Source: Streptomyces sp. Root1304 | GTDB lineage: Bacteria; Actinomycetota; Actinomycetes; Streptomycetales; Streptomycetaceae | Direction of reading: 5' to 3' | DNA: 64,000 nt | Assembly: GCF_001426405.1 (NCBI RefSeq) | Contig: NZ_LMEP01000012.1 | Span: forward strand, 634,707 to 698,706 | Part shown: one piece after another, positions 1 to 9,510 of the stretch | Numbering within the stretch: the first letter of the stretch is position 1 | Layout of the letters: every line of letters starts with the position of its first letter | Position numbers and translations under genes: made by a program | The notes under the pieces: model-generated | Told to the model about the DNA's origin: nothing | Database searches by the model: none | What the model saw: only the letters and a program-made list of their open reading frames with translations

Positions 1-22
1 ACATGTTTCTCGACACTCCTTG

Positions 23-946
23 TCAGACGGCCGCGTGCTCGGCGATGAGCGTACGGGCCGCGTCCAGGTCGTCGGGAGTCTTCAGGGCGACGGTGGCCAC
101 ACCGGGCAGGGCGCGCTTGGCGATGCCGGTCAGCGTGCCGCCGGGGCAGACCTCGATCAGCGCGGTCGCGCCGAGCGCCTGGAAGGTCTCCATGCACAGG
201 TCCCAGCGGACCGGGTTCGCGACCTGGCCCACCAGGCGGGCGACGACCTCGGCGCCGTCGGTGACGACCTGCCCGTCCTTGTTGGAGACGTAGCGGACGG
301 CGGGGGCGGCCGGGGACAGCTCCTTCGCCGCCTCCTCCAGCTTCGCCACGGCCGGGGCCATGTGGTGCGTGTGGAAGGCACCGGCGACCTTGAGCGCGAC
401 GACCCGGCGGACGCCCTCGGGCTTGTCGGCGTCCAGGGCGGCCAGCTGCTCCATGGTGCCGGCGGCCACGATCTGGCCCGCGCCGTTCACGTTGGCGGCG
501 GTCAGACCGAGCTTCTCCAGGTGCGGGACGGTCACCTCGGGGTCGCCCCCGAGCAGTGCCGACATGCCGGTCTCGGTGATCGCGGCGGCCTCGGCCATCG
601 CGAGCCCACGGGTCCGTACGAGACGCAGCGCGGCGGTGTCGTCGAGGACGCCCGCGAACGCGGCGGCGGTGAACTCGCCGACGCTGTGACCGGCGACGAC
701 GCCGGGCGTCACGTCGCCGAGCGCGGCGGCGGACAGCAGACCGGCGGCGACGAGGAGCGGCTGCGCCACGGCGGTGTCACGGATCTCGTCCGCGTCCGCC
801 TTCGTGCCGTAGTGGGCGAGGTCGAGCCCGATGGCGTCCGACCAGGCCGCGATGCGGTCGGCGGCGCCGGGGAGTTCGAGCCAGGGGGTCAGGAAGCCGG
901 GCGTCTGGGCGCCTTGGCCGGGAGCGACGAGTACGAGCACCCTCAC
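23..946 (-). CDS. fabD: Malonyl-CoA:ACP S-malonyltransferase FabD
   Basis: Transfers malonyl from malonyl-CoA to acyl carrier protein, the entry step of type II fatty-acid synthesis in the cytoplasm. The 307-residue protein has the N-terminal APGQGAQ motif, the nucleophile elbow GHSVGE with catalytic Ser88, and the second active-site motif AFHTHH near residue 194. The GTG start at 946 follows a purine-rich AAGAGAGAG stretch; the same frame stays open far upstream only because of high GC. The gene ends 22 bases from the left edge, so any fabH/acpP/fabF genes would lie outside. The fasR regulator gene lies directly upstream on the same strand, 83 bp away, as in other Streptomyces. Confidence 0.96.
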   Translation of the reverse strand: MRVLVLVAPGQGAQTPGFLTPWLELPGAADRIAAWSDAIGLDLAHYGTKADADEIRDTAVAQPLLVAAGLLSAAALGDVTPGVVAGHSVGEFTAAAFAGVLDDTAALRLVRTRGLAMAEAAAITETGMSALLGGDPEVTVPHLEKLGLTAANVNGAGQIVAAGTMEQLAALDADKPEGVRRVVALKVAGAFHTHHMAPAVAKLEEAAKELSPAAPAVRYVSNKDGQVVTDGAEVVARLVGQVANPVRWDLCMETFQALGATALIEVCPGGTLTGIAKRALPGVATVALKTPDDLDAARTLIAEHAAV

Positions 947-1029
947 ACTCTCTCTTGGGGACGGCTTCCGGCGCCCGTGGGGACAGGGACGAAGAACCGT
1001 CGGGGGAATTGTTGGTGTTCGACAAAAGT

Positions 1030-2211
1030 CTAGGACTGCGGATCTCCGTCGGCCAAGCGTCCCAGGATGAGCGCGATCCGCAGCGTGAACGCGGAGCGAA
1101 CGTCGGAGGGTGACCAGCCGGTGACGTCGGTCACACGTCGGAGCCGGTAGCGCACGGTGTTGGGGTGCACGAAGAGCATCCGTGCGGCGCCTTCCAGGCT
1201 GCTGGCCTGCTCCAGGTACACGCTGAGAGTCTCCAGGAGCGCCGAGCCCGCTTCCTCCAGCGGTCTGTAGATCTCCTCCACCAACTGCTCGCGCGCCGAA
1301 GGGTCGGAGGCGATGGCGCGCTCCGGCAGGAGATCGTCCGCGAGGACCGGGCGGGGGGCGTCCTGCCAGGCCGAGCAGGCCTTGAGGCCTGCTGCCGCGG
1401 CCTGCGCGGAGCGGGTCGCGGCGAGCAGGTCGGGGACGACCGGGCCGGCCACGACCGGGCCGGCCGCGTACGGTCCGATCAGCGCCTTCGCGACGGCGAG
1501 CGGGTTGTCGTTGCCGCCGGCGATGACGACCAGCCGGTTGCCGAGGACACCGGTGAGCACCTGGAGCTTGGCGTGCCGGGCGGCCCGGCGGATGGCCTCG
1601 ACCGTCAGCTCGCTGTCGCCGTCGGGGGCGGTGCCGAGGATCACGCACACGTGGTCCGGGGAGTTCCAGCCGAGGGCCGCCGCGCGCGAGACGGCACCCT
1701 CGTCGGCCTCGCCGGAGAGGACCGCGTTCACGACGAGCGATTCCAGGCGCGCGTCCCAGGCGCCCCGGGCCTCGGCGGCCTGCGCGTACACCTGGGCGGT
1801 CGCGAAGGCGATCTCCCGGGCGTAGACGAGGAGCGCCTCGCGGAGGGTCGACTCGTCGCCGGGCGCGGCGACCTCGTCGATCGCCGTCTCCATGACCTCG
1901 ATGGTGGTGCGCACCATCTCGACGGTCTGCCGGAGGGTGATCGCACGGGTCAGCTCGCGGGGCGCGGTGCCGAAGACGTCCGTCGAGATCGCCTGCGGGG
2001 TCTCGGGGTGCCGGAACCACTCCGTGAACGCGGCGATGCCGGCCTGGGCGACCAGACCGATCCACGACCGGTTCTCGGGCGGCATCGCCCGGTACCACGG
2101 CAGCGTCTCGTCCATGCGGGCGATGGCGTTCGCGGCGAGCCGCCCGGAGGACTGTTCGAGGCGCTTCAGGGTCGCGGCGTGCGAGTGAGGGACGTTCTGG
2201 GGTTCTGGCAC
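1030..2211 (-). CDS. fasR: FasR, PucR-type activator of the fab operon
   Basis: A 393-residue transcription factor. The C-terminus (about residues 330-385) is a PucR-type helix-turn-helix with the recognisable stretch ARMLFVHPNTVRYRLRRV. The N-terminal two thirds is a helical sensor region plus a GGDEF-like fold typical of the family. Its position immediately upstream of fabD on the same strand, and its length, match FasR of Streptomyces coelicolor, which activates fabD-fabH-acpP-fabF; this identification rests on synteny plus family. The 83 bp between it and fabD (947-1029) would hold the fab promoter. It is divergent from the pirin gene with about 90 bp between starts. Confidence 0.9.
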   Translation of the reverse strand: MPEPQNVPHSHAATLKRLEQSSGRLAANAIARMDETLPWYRAMPPENRSWIGLVAQAGIAAFTEWFRHPETPQAISTDVFGTAPRELTRAITLRQTVEMVRTTIEVMETAIDEVAAPGDESTLREALLVYAREIAFATAQVYAQAAEARGAWDARLESLVVNAVLSGEADEGAVSRAAALGWNSPDHVCVILGTAPDGDSELTVEAIRRAARHAKLQVLTGVLGNRLVVIAGGNDNPLAVAKALIGPYAAGPVVAGPVVPDLLAATRSAQAAAAGLKACSAWQDAPRPVLADDLLPERAIASDPSAREQLVEEIYRPLEEAGSALLETLSVYLEQASSLEGAARMLFVHPNTVRYRLRRVTDVTGWSPSDVRSAFTLRIALILGRLADGDPQS

Positions 2212-2302
2212 GGGGACAAGACTGCCTTATCGGGACGGCGCCGTGCGGGGTCGGGGCGGGTTCGCCGCCGCCGGGCCCGGGGGCCGCACTACCGTGGGGC
2301 GG

Positions 2303-2974
2303 GTGATACGCATCCAGCGCGCCGCCGAGCGGTATCCCGGGGGCGACCCGGCGGCCGGGATCGAGACCCGGCACGCCCTGTCGTTCGGCCCGCACTACGA
2401 CCCCGACAACCTCCGCTTCGGCGCCCTGCTCGCCTGCAACGAGGAGCGGCTCGCGCCCGGCGCGGGCTTCGACGAGCATCCGCACAGCCACACGGAGATC
2501 GTGACCTGGGTCGTGGAGGGCGAGCTCACCCACCACGACACGGCCGGTCACACCACGGTCGTCCGGCCCGGCGACCTCCAGCGGCTGAGCGCGGCGGGCG
2601 GCGTCCGGCACGTCGAGCGCAACGACGCCGACGTGCCGCTGGTCTTCGTGCAGATGTGGCTCGCGCCGCTCGCGCCGGGCGGGGAACCCTCGTACGAGGT
2701 GGTGCGGGGGCTCGGGGACCCGTACGACCTCCCGGGGGCGGACGCCCGTCTGCACGTCCGCCGCCTCCGCGCGGGGGAGCGGACCGAGGTCCCGGCCGCC
2801 GACTTCGCGTACGTGCACGTGGTGCGGGGCGCGCTGCTGCTCGACGGCGAGGAACTCGGCCCCGGCGACGCGGCCCGGATCACCGACGGCACCGGGGACC
2901 TCGCGCCGGCCGCCACGGCCGACGCGGAGGTCCTGATCTGGGAGATGCGGGACTGGCGCACGGCCCTGGGGTGA
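2303..2974 (+). CDS. Pirin-family cupin (quercetinase-like)
   Basis: A 223-residue bicupin protein. The metal-binding His cluster of pirins is visible as DEHPHSHTEI (His59, His61, His63), followed by VVEGELTHHD and a second HVERND segment. The C-terminal half holds a second, degenerate cupin. Family members bind Fe and some act as quercetin dioxygenases, but the substrate here is unknown. I chose the GTG at 2303, giving a start at MIRIQRAAERYPGG; another in-frame GTG lies at 2294. Divergent from fasR, no operon partner. Confidence 0.85.
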   Translation: MIRIQRAAERYPGGDPAAGIETRHALSFGPHYDPDNLRFGALLACNEERLAPGAGFDEHPHSHTEIVTWVVEGELTHHDTAGHTTVVRPGDLQRLSAAGGVRHVERNDADVPLVFVQMWLAPLAPGGEPSYEVVRGLGDPYDLPGADARLHVRRLRAGERTEVPAADFAYVHVVRGALLLDGEELGPGDAARITDGTGDLAPAATADAEVLIWEMRDWRTALG

Positions 2975-3008
2975 ACGCCCGGGGGGACAGCGGCCCCCGG
3001 AGGGTTCC

Positions 3009-4181
3009 TCAGGCGAGCGCGCTCTTCTGCTTCCACTGCTCCCAGCTCAGGTTCCACGCCCCGTAGCCGTTGCCCTCGGCGACCGTGCCCTTGGTGTCCC
3101 TGCCGGTGATCTCGAAGGGGTCGCCGACGTTCACCGAGGCGTAGAAGGAGGCGGCGTTCCCGTCGCTCATGCCGATGCAGCCGGAGCTCTTGTTGGCCTT
3201 GCCGAAGTACGGCGCGTTCCACGGGGCCGCGTGCGCGTACATGCCCGACCAGGTCAGCCGCATCGAGTAGTCGACGTCCTTGTCGTAGGCGTCGCCGAGG
3301 CCGACCGTCTCCGAGTTCATGTTGATCGTGCCCTCCTTCGCCATCAGGACGGCCGTGCCCCGCCAGGACCGCTTGTCGCCGCCCGGGGTGCCGCCGGAGA
3401 CCGGGATCGTGCGGACGGTCCGCCCGTCCTTGACCAGGGTCAGCTTCTGCCGGTCCAGGTCGACCTTCACGATCTGCGAGGCGCCGATCGTGAAGCCGGT
3501 GCGGTAGTCGCGGACGAACCAGCCGCCGCCGGAGTCCGTGCCGTTCAGGTCGGCCTCCAGGGTCACCTTCGTGCCGGGCTTCCAGTACTCCCGGGGGCGC
3601 CAGTCGGCCCTGTCCCGGCCCGAGTAGTCCTTGACCCAGCCCCAGGACCCCTCGGTGGCGTTCGAGGTGGTGACCTTCAGCTGCTTCTCCACGTCCGCCT
3701 TCCTCGTCACCGGGAGGTCGAAGACGATCGAGAGGGGGTGGCCCACGCCGACGGTGGTGTTCTTGCCGGGGGCCAGGGTCAGCTTGTTGACCTTCTCCGC
3801 CTCCGGGGTGCTGAAGGAGGACGTCGTCGTCGACTCCTTGCCGTCGCCCGCACGGGAGGTCACCCGCACCGTGTACGTGGTCCCCGGCGCGGCCTTCCGG
3901 TCCGAGATCCAGCTCGCCCCGCCGGTGCCCGTACGGCCGGTGAGGGCCCCGCCCTCCGCGTCGACGACCTTCACCTCGGCCAGCGTGCCGCCCGAGGCGG
4001 TCACGGTCACCGGCCGGCCGGCCGCCGGGTCCACGACCGTCACCTTCGCCGGGGCCGCCGCCGACGCGGGCGCCCCCGACGTCTTCGAGGGGCCGCTCGC
4101 CGCCTGCGCCGTACAGGCCGTGAGGGAGACGGTCAGCGCGACCGCCGCGAGGGCGGGACGGGGAGTGCGTATGCGCAGCAC
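3009..4181 (-). CDS. Lipoprotein L,D-transpeptidase (YkuD) with Ig-like domains
   Basis: Cross-links peptidoglycan stem peptides (3-3 links) outside the membrane. The 390-residue product starts at GTG 4181, six bases after a clear GGAGG. The signal peptide ends in a lipobox, LTAC, so the protein is probably a lipoprotein. An Ala/Ser-rich spacer leads into Ig-like domains (about residues 45-230) and a YkuD catalytic domain containing the HAAPWNAPYFG and SSGCIGM motifs; the catalytic Cys is near residue 336. It is divergent from the femX-murJ run, 205 bp apart, which fits a shared cell-wall role. Confidence 0.93.
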   Translation of the reverse strand: MLRIRTPRPALAAVALTVSLTACTAQAASGPSKTSGAPASAAAPAKVTVVDPAAGRPVTVTASGGTLAEVKVVDAEGGALTGRTGTGGASWISDRKAAPGTTYTVRVTSRAGDGKESTTTSSFSTPEAEKVNKLTLAPGKNTTVGVGHPLSIVFDLPVTRKADVEKQLKVTTSNATEGSWGWVKDYSGRDRADWRPREYWKPGTKVTLEADLNGTDSGGGWFVRDYRTGFTIGASQIVKVDLDRQKLTLVKDGRTVRTIPVSGGTPGGDKRSWRGTAVLMAKEGTINMNSETVGLGDAYDKDVDYSMRLTWSGMYAHAAPWNAPYFGKANKSSGCIGMSDGNAASFYASVNVGDPFEITGRDTKGTVAEGNGYGAWNLSWEQWKQKSALA

Positions 4182-4386
4182 GGAAGACCTCCGCGTGAGG
4201 GAATCGGGTGGGATGTTCCGGACTGTAGGTCGCCCCGGCCGCTCCCGGGCGGCCCGGAGCCCATGTGACGAGGGCTGCGGCGGAACGGTCACCGTCCGGT
4301 CACATGCGCCGCGCGCACCCGTCGAATTCGGCTGTGAGCCTGCTGTGCGCCCCACCACCGAGGGGCGGAACCAGGAGGCTCCCGTT

Positions 4387-5562
4387 GTGTCAGCGCTGCT
4401 CGTGACGGCCGCACCCGCCGCCCGCCGTGCCCTGCGGCTCGGGCCCGTGACCCCCGAGGCGTACCGCGCGTTCCTCGCCTCCCGTTCCGGCGCGGACGGG
4501 CCCAGCTTCCTCCAAGTCCCCTCCTGGGCACAGGTGAAGGACGGCTGGAGCCATCAACTCCTCGGCTGGGGCCCGGAGTCCGGGGCGCTCGAAGGGGTCG
4601 CCCTGGTGCTCCTGCGGCCCTTCCCCGGCACCCGGAAGTTCTTCGCCTACCTGCCCGAAGGGCCCGTCGCAGACTGGGCCGACCCCGACGTCGACGGCTG
4701 GCTCTCCCCGCTGCTCGGACATCTGCGGGCGTCGGGCGCCTTCGCCGTACGCATCGGCCCCGGCCCCGCCTACCGGCGGTGGAACGCCGCCACCGTCAAG
4801 GCGGGCACCGGCACCGGCCGCCGCCTCTCCGACGTCCTCGCCGACGAGGTCGACCCGCTCGGCACCGTCGTCGCCGACCGGCTCAGGGCGCGCGGCTGGC
4901 GGCGCTGCGGCGGCGAGTCCGAGGACGGCGCCGACGCCCAGCCCCGCCACGTCTTCCAGGTCCCGCTGACCGGACGCACCACCGACGACCTGTGGACCGG
5001 CCTCAACCAGGAATGGCGCCGCAACGTCCGCAAGGCCCGCAAGTCCGGTGTCGAGATCACCGTCGGCTCCGCCGCCGACCTGCCCGAGTTCTACCGGCTG
5101 CTCCGCATCACCGAGGAACGCGACGGCTTCCGCCTCGGCCGCTCCCTCGCGTACTACGAGCGCCAGTACGCCGTCCTCAACGCCGAGATGCCCGGCCGGA
5201 TGAAGCTCTACCTCGCCCGCCACGAGGGCGAGATCCTCGCCGCCCACACCATGGTCACGGTCGGCGGGCGCGTCTGGTACCAGACCGGCGCCTCCGCCGA
5301 CCACCGCCGCGAGGTCCGCCCCTCCAACGCCCTCCAGTGGCGGATGCTGCTCGACGCGCACGCCCTCGGCGCCGCCGTCTACGACCTGCGCGGGGTACCC
5401 TCCACCCTCGATCCGGACGACCGCGCCCACGGGCTGCTGCGCTGGAAGCTCGGCACGGGCGGACAGGTCGTCGAGACGCTGGGGGAGTGGGAGACACCGA
5501 TGCAGGGGACGACCAACCAGGCGCTGTACCGCGCCTTCCACGCGTACCTGGCCCGCCGATGA
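4387..5562 (+). CDS. FemABX-family peptidoglycan bridge aminoacyltransferase
   Basis: Likely adds the cross-bridge residue (glycine in Streptomyces) to a lipid II stem peptide, using aminoacyl-tRNA. The 391-residue protein has the two GNAT-like folds of the FemABX family; conserved-looking stretches are NQEWRRNVRKARKSGVEI and the C-terminal YDLRGVPSTLDPDDRAHGLLRWKLG. The GTG at 4387 is preceded by AGGAGG at a good distance, which rules out the longer open frame upstream. Its stop overlaps the MurJ start by 4 bp (ATGA), indicating translational coupling. In Streptomyces a FemX enzyme is needed for growth without a Van system, but whether this copy is that enzyme or a paralogue cannot be decided here. 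Confidence 0.9.
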   Translation: MSALLVTAAPAARRALRLGPVTPEAYRAFLASRSGADGPSFLQVPSWAQVKDGWSHQLLGWGPESGALEGVALVLLRPFPGTRKFFAYLPEGPVADWADPDVDGWLSPLLGHLRASGAFAVRIGPGPAYRRWNAATVKAGTGTGRRLSDVLADEVDPLGTVVADRLRARGWRRCGGESEDGADAQPRHVFQVPLTGRTTDDLWTGLNQEWRRNVRKARKSGVEITVGSAADLPEFYRLLRITEERDGFRLGRSLAYYERQYAVLNAEMPGRMKLYLARHEGEILAAHTMVTVGGRVWYQTGASADHRREVRPSNALQWRMLLDAHALGAAVYDLRGVPSTLDPDDRAHGLLRWKLGTGGQVVETLGEWETPMQGTTNQALYRAFHAYLARR

Positions 5563-7259
5563 CGGGCACCACCGCCACGCTCACCGCCGGACGGCGGTCG
5601 GCGAAGGCCGCGCCGACCGCGCTGCGCAGCGGTGCGCTGATGGCCGCCGGGTCGCTCGTCTCCCGCGCCACCGGCTTCGTCCGGGCCGCCGTCGTCGCCG
5701 CCGCGCTCGGCGCGGGCTACGTCGCCGACGGCTACGCGGTCGGCAACTCCGTCCCCACCATCGTCTACATGCTGCTCCTCGGCGGCGCCCTCAACGCCGT
5801 CTTCGTCCCCGAACTGGTCAAGGCCGCCAAGGAACACGCCGACGGCGGAGTCGCGTACACCGACCGGCTCCTCACCCTCTGCGGGCTCGCCCTCACCGCC
5901 CTCACGGCGGGCGCGGTGCTCGCCGCCCCGCAGATCGTCGACCTGTACACCGACTACACGGGCCCGCAGCGGGAGATGACCGTCGCCTTCGCGCGCGCGT
6001 GCCTGCCGCAGATCCTCTTCCTCGGGCTCTTCACCCTCCTCGGGCAGGTCCTCAACGCCCGGGGCCGCTTCGGCGCCATGATGTGGACCCCCGTCCTCAA
6101 CAACGTGGTCGTCGTCGCCGTCTTCGGCCTCTTCCTCGTCGTCAGCGACGGCGGAGCACTCACCCCCGGCGAGACCGCCCTGCTCGGCTGGGGCACCACC
6201 GCGGGCATCGCCCTCCAGGCCCTCGCCCTCGTGCCCTCGCTGCGCGCCGCCGGCTTCCGCTGGCGGCCCCGCTTCGACTGGCGGGGCAGCGGCCTCGCCG
6301 CCCCGCTGCGCTCGGCCGGCTGGCTGGTGCTGCTGGTCCTCACCAACCAGGGCGCGTACTGGGTGACCACCCTGCTCGCCACCTCGGCGGGCGGCACGGC
6401 CACCGGCGGCGGTTCGGGCCTCGCCGCGTACAACAACGCCTATCTGCTGTGGACCGTCCCGCACGGCATCATCACCGTCTCCCTCGTCACGGCCCTGCTG
6501 CCCCGGATGAGCGGCGCCGCGACCGACGGCGACCTCGCCGGGGTCCGCCGGGACGTCTCGTACGCCCTGCGGACCAGCGCCGCGGCCGTCGTCCCCGCCG
6601 CCTGCGCGCTCTTCGCCCTCGCCGTCCCCCTGATGACGGTCGTCTTCCGCTACGGGGCGACCGGCGCCGACGACATCCGCGCCATGTCGTGGATCCTGAT
6701 GGCCTTCGCGCCCGGCCTCGTCGCCCTGTCCGGGCAGTACGTGTGCACCCGCGCCTTCTACGCCCTGCGCGACACCCGCACCCCCTTCGTCCTCAACCTG
6801 GTGATCGCCGGGCTCAACGCGCTGCTCTCGTTCACCGCGTACGCGACCCTGCCGACGCGCTGGGCCGTCGCGGGCATGGCGGCCGGGTACTCGCTCGCCC
6901 TGTGGGTGGGCTGGGGCGTCACGGCGTACGTGCTGCGGCGGAGGCTTACGGGGACCAGGAAGAGCGGCGGGGGGAGCGCCGGCGGCGCGGATCCCGAAGC
7001 CCCCGAGCACCCCGAGGCCCCCGGGGGCGCCGTCTCCGCGATCGTGCGCCTGCTGCTCGCCGCCCTGCCCGCCGCCGGGTACGGGCTCCTCGTCACCGAC
7101 CTCACCGGCCCCGCCGGAGCCGTACCCTCCGGCCTCGCCGGCGCCCTCACCGTCCTCGGGGTCTTCGCCGTCCTCGCCCGCCCCTTCCGCCTCACCGAAC
7201 TGCGGTCCCTCCTCACGGCCGGGTCCGGCCGGCTGCGCGGCCTCGCCCGCCGCACCTGA
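5559..7259 (+). CDS. MurJ-like lipid II flippase
   Basis: A 566-residue integral membrane protein of the MviN/MurJ (MOP) family, which moves lipid II across the cytoplasmic membrane. About 14 hydrophobic segments can be seen. N-terminal family features are SLVSRATGFVRAAVVAAALG and a GNSVPTIVYMLLLGGALNAVFVPEL stretch split over the first helices. ATG at 5559 overlaps the femABX stop (ATGA). A hydrophilic Gly/Ser/Pro loop (KSGGGSAGGADPEAPEHPE) lies before the last two helices. Streptomyces also carry another murJ near the replication origin, so this may be a second copy; no symbol is assigned. Confidence 0.88.
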   Translation: MTGTTATLTAGRRSAKAAPTALRSGALMAAGSLVSRATGFVRAAVVAAALGAGYVADGYAVGNSVPTIVYMLLLGGALNAVFVPELVKAAKEHADGGVAYTDRLLTLCGLALTALTAGAVLAAPQIVDLYTDYTGPQREMTVAFARACLPQILFLGLFTLLGQVLNARGRFGAMMWTPVLNNVVVVAVFGLFLVVSDGGALTPGETALLGWGTTAGIALQALALVPSLRAAGFRWRPRFDWRGSGLAAPLRSAGWLVLLVLTNQGAYWVTTLLATSAGGTATGGGSGLAAYNNAYLLWTVPHGIITVSLVTALLPRMSGAATDGDLAGVRRDVSYALRTSAAAVVPAACALFALAVPLMTVVFRYGATGADDIRAMSWILMAFAPGLVALSGQYVCTRAFYALRDTRTPFVLNLVIAGLNALLSFTAYATLPTRWAVAGMAAGYSLALWVGWGVTAYVLRRRLTGTRKSGGGSAGGADPEAPEHPEAPGGAVSAIVRLLLAALPAAGYGLLVTDLTGPAGAVPSGLAGALTVLGVFAVLARPFRLTELRSLLTAGSGRLRGLARRT

Positions 7260-7309
7260 CCCCCGCCCCCTCCGCACGAGGGGCCCGTCCACCTTGGGAT
7301 ACTCCACAG

Positions 7310-7993
7310 ATGCCCCGCGTGCTCCTGATAGAAGACGACCCCTCCGTCCGGGAGGGAGTCGAGATCGGGCTGCGCCGCCGCGGCCACGAGGTGCGGACCG
7401 CGCCCACCGGGGAGGCCGGGCTCGCGGCCCTCGGCGAGTTCCGGCCCGATCTGCTGCTGCTCGACCTGATGCTGCCCGGCATGAACGGCGTCCAGGTGTG
7501 CCGTACCGTCCGCGAGACCAGCCAGCTGCCGATCATCATGCTGACCGCCCGCGGCGACGACTTCGACGTGGTCGTCGGCCTGGAGGCCGGCGCCGACGAC
7601 TACATCGTCAAGCCCGCCCGCACCGAGGTCATCGAGGCCCGGATCCGGGCCGTGCTCCGCCGCATCGAGGAGCCCGGCGGCAGCAAGGCCGCCGTCGAGT
7701 TCCACGGGGAACTGGCCATCGACCGGGCCGGACTCACCGTCGCCAAGTCCGGCGAACGCCTCGGCCTCGCCCCCTCCGAGCTGAAGCTGCTGCTCCACCT
7801 CACCGCCGCCCCCGAGCAGGTCTTCAGCCGGCAGCAACTCCTCGAACACGTCTGGGAGCACAGCTACCACGGCGACGCCCGGCTGGTCGACGCCTGCGTC
7901 CGCCGGCTGCGGAACAAGATCGAGGACACCCCCGGCGAACCCCGCTACATCCAGACCCTGCGCGGCTTCGGCTACCGCTTCGGACCCCTGTGA
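7310..7993 (+). CDS. OmpR/PhoB-type response regulator, AfsQ1-like
   Basis: A 227-residue DNA-binding regulator. The receiver domain (residues 1-115) has the acidic pair EDD, the phosphorylated Asp in LLLLDLMLPG (about Asp52), Thr in LTARGDD and Lys in IVKPA. The winged-helix output domain runs from about 130 with the LRGFGYRFG wing end. The sequence resembles AfsQ1 of S. coelicolor more than other regulators I remember, but the usual sigQ neighbour is missing. It sits 50 bp after murJ and its stop overlaps the kinase start (GTGA), so pair and envelope genes are probably co-transcribed. Target genes are unknown; cell-wall genes next door are the natural guess. Confidence 0.93.
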   Translation: MPRVLLIEDDPSVREGVEIGLRRRGHEVRTAPTGEAGLAALGEFRPDLLLLDLMLPGMNGVQVCRTVRETSQLPIIMLTARGDDFDVVVGLEAGADDYIVKPARTEVIEARIRAVLRRIEEPGGSKAAVEFHGELAIDRAGLTVAKSGERLGLAPSELKLLLHLTAAPEQVFSRQQLLEHVWEHSYHGDARLVDACVRRLRNKIEDTPGEPRYIQTLRGFGYRFGPL

Positions 7994-9510
7994 AGGCCTG
8001 TGTGAGCCCGGAGCCGTACACCGGGGACACGGTCGAGCCCCGTCGCCCGCCCCGGCGCCGGGCCCGCAGCCCCCGGCTGCGCCCGCACCCCTTCGGCCTC
8101 CGCACCCGGCTCGTCCTCGCCTTCCTCCTGGTCGCCGCCGTCGGCTGCGGCACCACCGCCGCCCTCACCTACCGGGCCGCCCGCAACGCCATCCTGGAGC
8201 AGACCCAGAACACCGCCGTCTCCGCCTTCCGCGAGCAGGTCGACGCCCTCAACGTCCAGCTGCCCATCGACGCCGCCGACCTGCGGGGCTCGCTCATGCA
8301 GATCGCCCGCGGGGGCAAGCCCCGCCCCTGGCGCGTCTACGCCGAGTACGGCACCCTCCGCGTCTCCTCCACGGACCGGCCCTCCTCCTCCGTCATCACC
8401 CCGGAGCTGCGGGCCCGCGCCGCCGCCGACCAGGCCGTCCCGCACGGCAGCTTCCAGCGGGTGGTCAAGGGCGGCGTCCCCTACCTCACGATCGCCGTCC
8501 CCGCCGTCTTCCTGGCCCACTCGCCCGGTGGACCGCCGCAGCGCACGGGCCTGGTGTTCTACGCCGTCATGGACCTCGGCGCGGAGGAGGCGAACGTGGA
8601 GGCCATGGTCATGGCCGCCCGCGACGGAGCCCTCCCCGCCCTCGCCGTCGCGCTCATCCCCGCGCTGATCGCCGCGCGCGGAGTGCTGCGGCCGGTACGG
8701 GAGCTGCGGCACGCCGCCCACAGCATGGGGCGCGGCCGGCTCGACACCCGTATCCACGCCAAGGGCAGCGACGAACTCGCCGATCTCGCACGGACGTTCA
8801 ACGAGTCCGCCGCCGAGCTGGAACGTTCCGTCGCGGAACTCAGGGACGCCGAGGCCCGCGCCCGCCGCTTCGCCTCCGACGTCTCGCACGAGCTGCGCAC
8901 CCCGCTCGCCGGAATGCTCGCGGTCACCGAGGTCCTCGACGAGGACGCCGCGGGCCTCGACAGCGACACCGCCCGCGCGGTCCGGCTGATCAGCGCCGAG
9001 ACCGGCAAGCTCGCCGTCCTCGTCGAGGACCTCATGGAGATCTCCCGCTTCGACGCGCGCGCCGCCGAACTCCACACCGACGAGGTCGACGCCGCCGACT
9101 GCGTCCGCAAGACCCTCCAGCACCGGCACTGGACCGACCCGGACCGGGTCGTCCCGTACCTCACGGAGGGGATCAGGGCCCGGCTCGACCCGCGCCGCTT
9201 CGACGTCGTCGTCGCCAACCTCGTAGGGAACGCCCTGCGGCACGGCGGGACACCGGTCACGGTCCGGCTGTACGCGGAGGGGGACCAGCTGGTGACGGAG
9301 GTCGCCGACCGGGGGCCGGGCATCCACCCGGACGTCCTGCCCCATGTCTTCGACCGCTTCTACAAGGCGGACCAGGCCCGTACCCGCTCGGCCGGCAGCG
9401 GCCTCGGCCTCGCGATCACCCTGGAGAACGTACGGCTGCACGGAGGCACCGTCACGGCCGCCAACCACCCGGCGGGCGGGGCGGTCTTCACCGTACGGAT
9501 GCCGCTGTGA
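7990..9510 (+). CDS. Sensor histidine kinase, partner of the AfsQ1-like regulator
   Basis: A 506-residue membrane kinase. The order is a basic Pro/Arg-rich cytoplasmic N-terminus, TM1 (LVLAFLLVAAVGCGTTAAL), an extracytoplasmic sensor of about 140 residues, TM2, HAMP (RPVRELRHAAHSMGRGRL), HisKA with SDVSHELRTPLAG (phospho-acceptor His), then HATPase with N-box NLVGNALRHGG, G1 DRGPGI and G2 GSGLGLAI. GTG 7990 overlaps the regulator stop; GTG 8002, preceded by GAAGG, is an equally plausible start. Its stop overlaps the following lipoprotein start, so the three genes form one unit. Confidence 0.93.
   Translation: MKACVSPEPYTGDTVEPRRPPRRRARSPRLRPHPFGLRTRLVLAFLLVAAVGCGTTAALTYRAARNAILEQTQNTAVSAFREQVDALNVQLPIDAADLRGSLMQIARGGKPRPWRVYAEYGTLRVSSTDRPSSSVITPELRARAAADQAVPHGSFQRVVKGGVPYLTIAVPAVFLAHSPGGPPQRTGLVFYAVMDLGAEEANVEAMVMAARDGALPALAVALIPALIAARGVLRPVRELRHAAHSMGRGRLDTRIHAKGSDELADLARTFNESAAELERSVAELRDAEARARRFASDVSHELRTPLAGMLAVTEVLDEDAAGLDSDTARAVRLISAETGKLAVLVEDLMEISRFDARAAELHTDEVDAADCVRKTLQHRHWTDPDRVVPYLTEGIRARLDPRRFDVVVANLVGNALRHGGTPVTVRLYAEGDQLVTEVADRGPGIHPDVLPHVFDRFYKADQARTRSAGSGLGLAITLENVRLHGGTVTAANHPAGGAVFTVRMPL

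Noticed and set aside
947-2818. Extension of FabD upstream through fasR
   Set aside because: The frame is open only because of base composition; GTG 946 gives the normal FabD N-terminus APGQGAQ.
3631-4386. N-terminal extension of the FemABX protein by 252 residues
   Set aside because: It would overlap the divergent transpeptidase gene and its promoter; a good ribosome-binding site before GTG 4387 gives the family-typical length.
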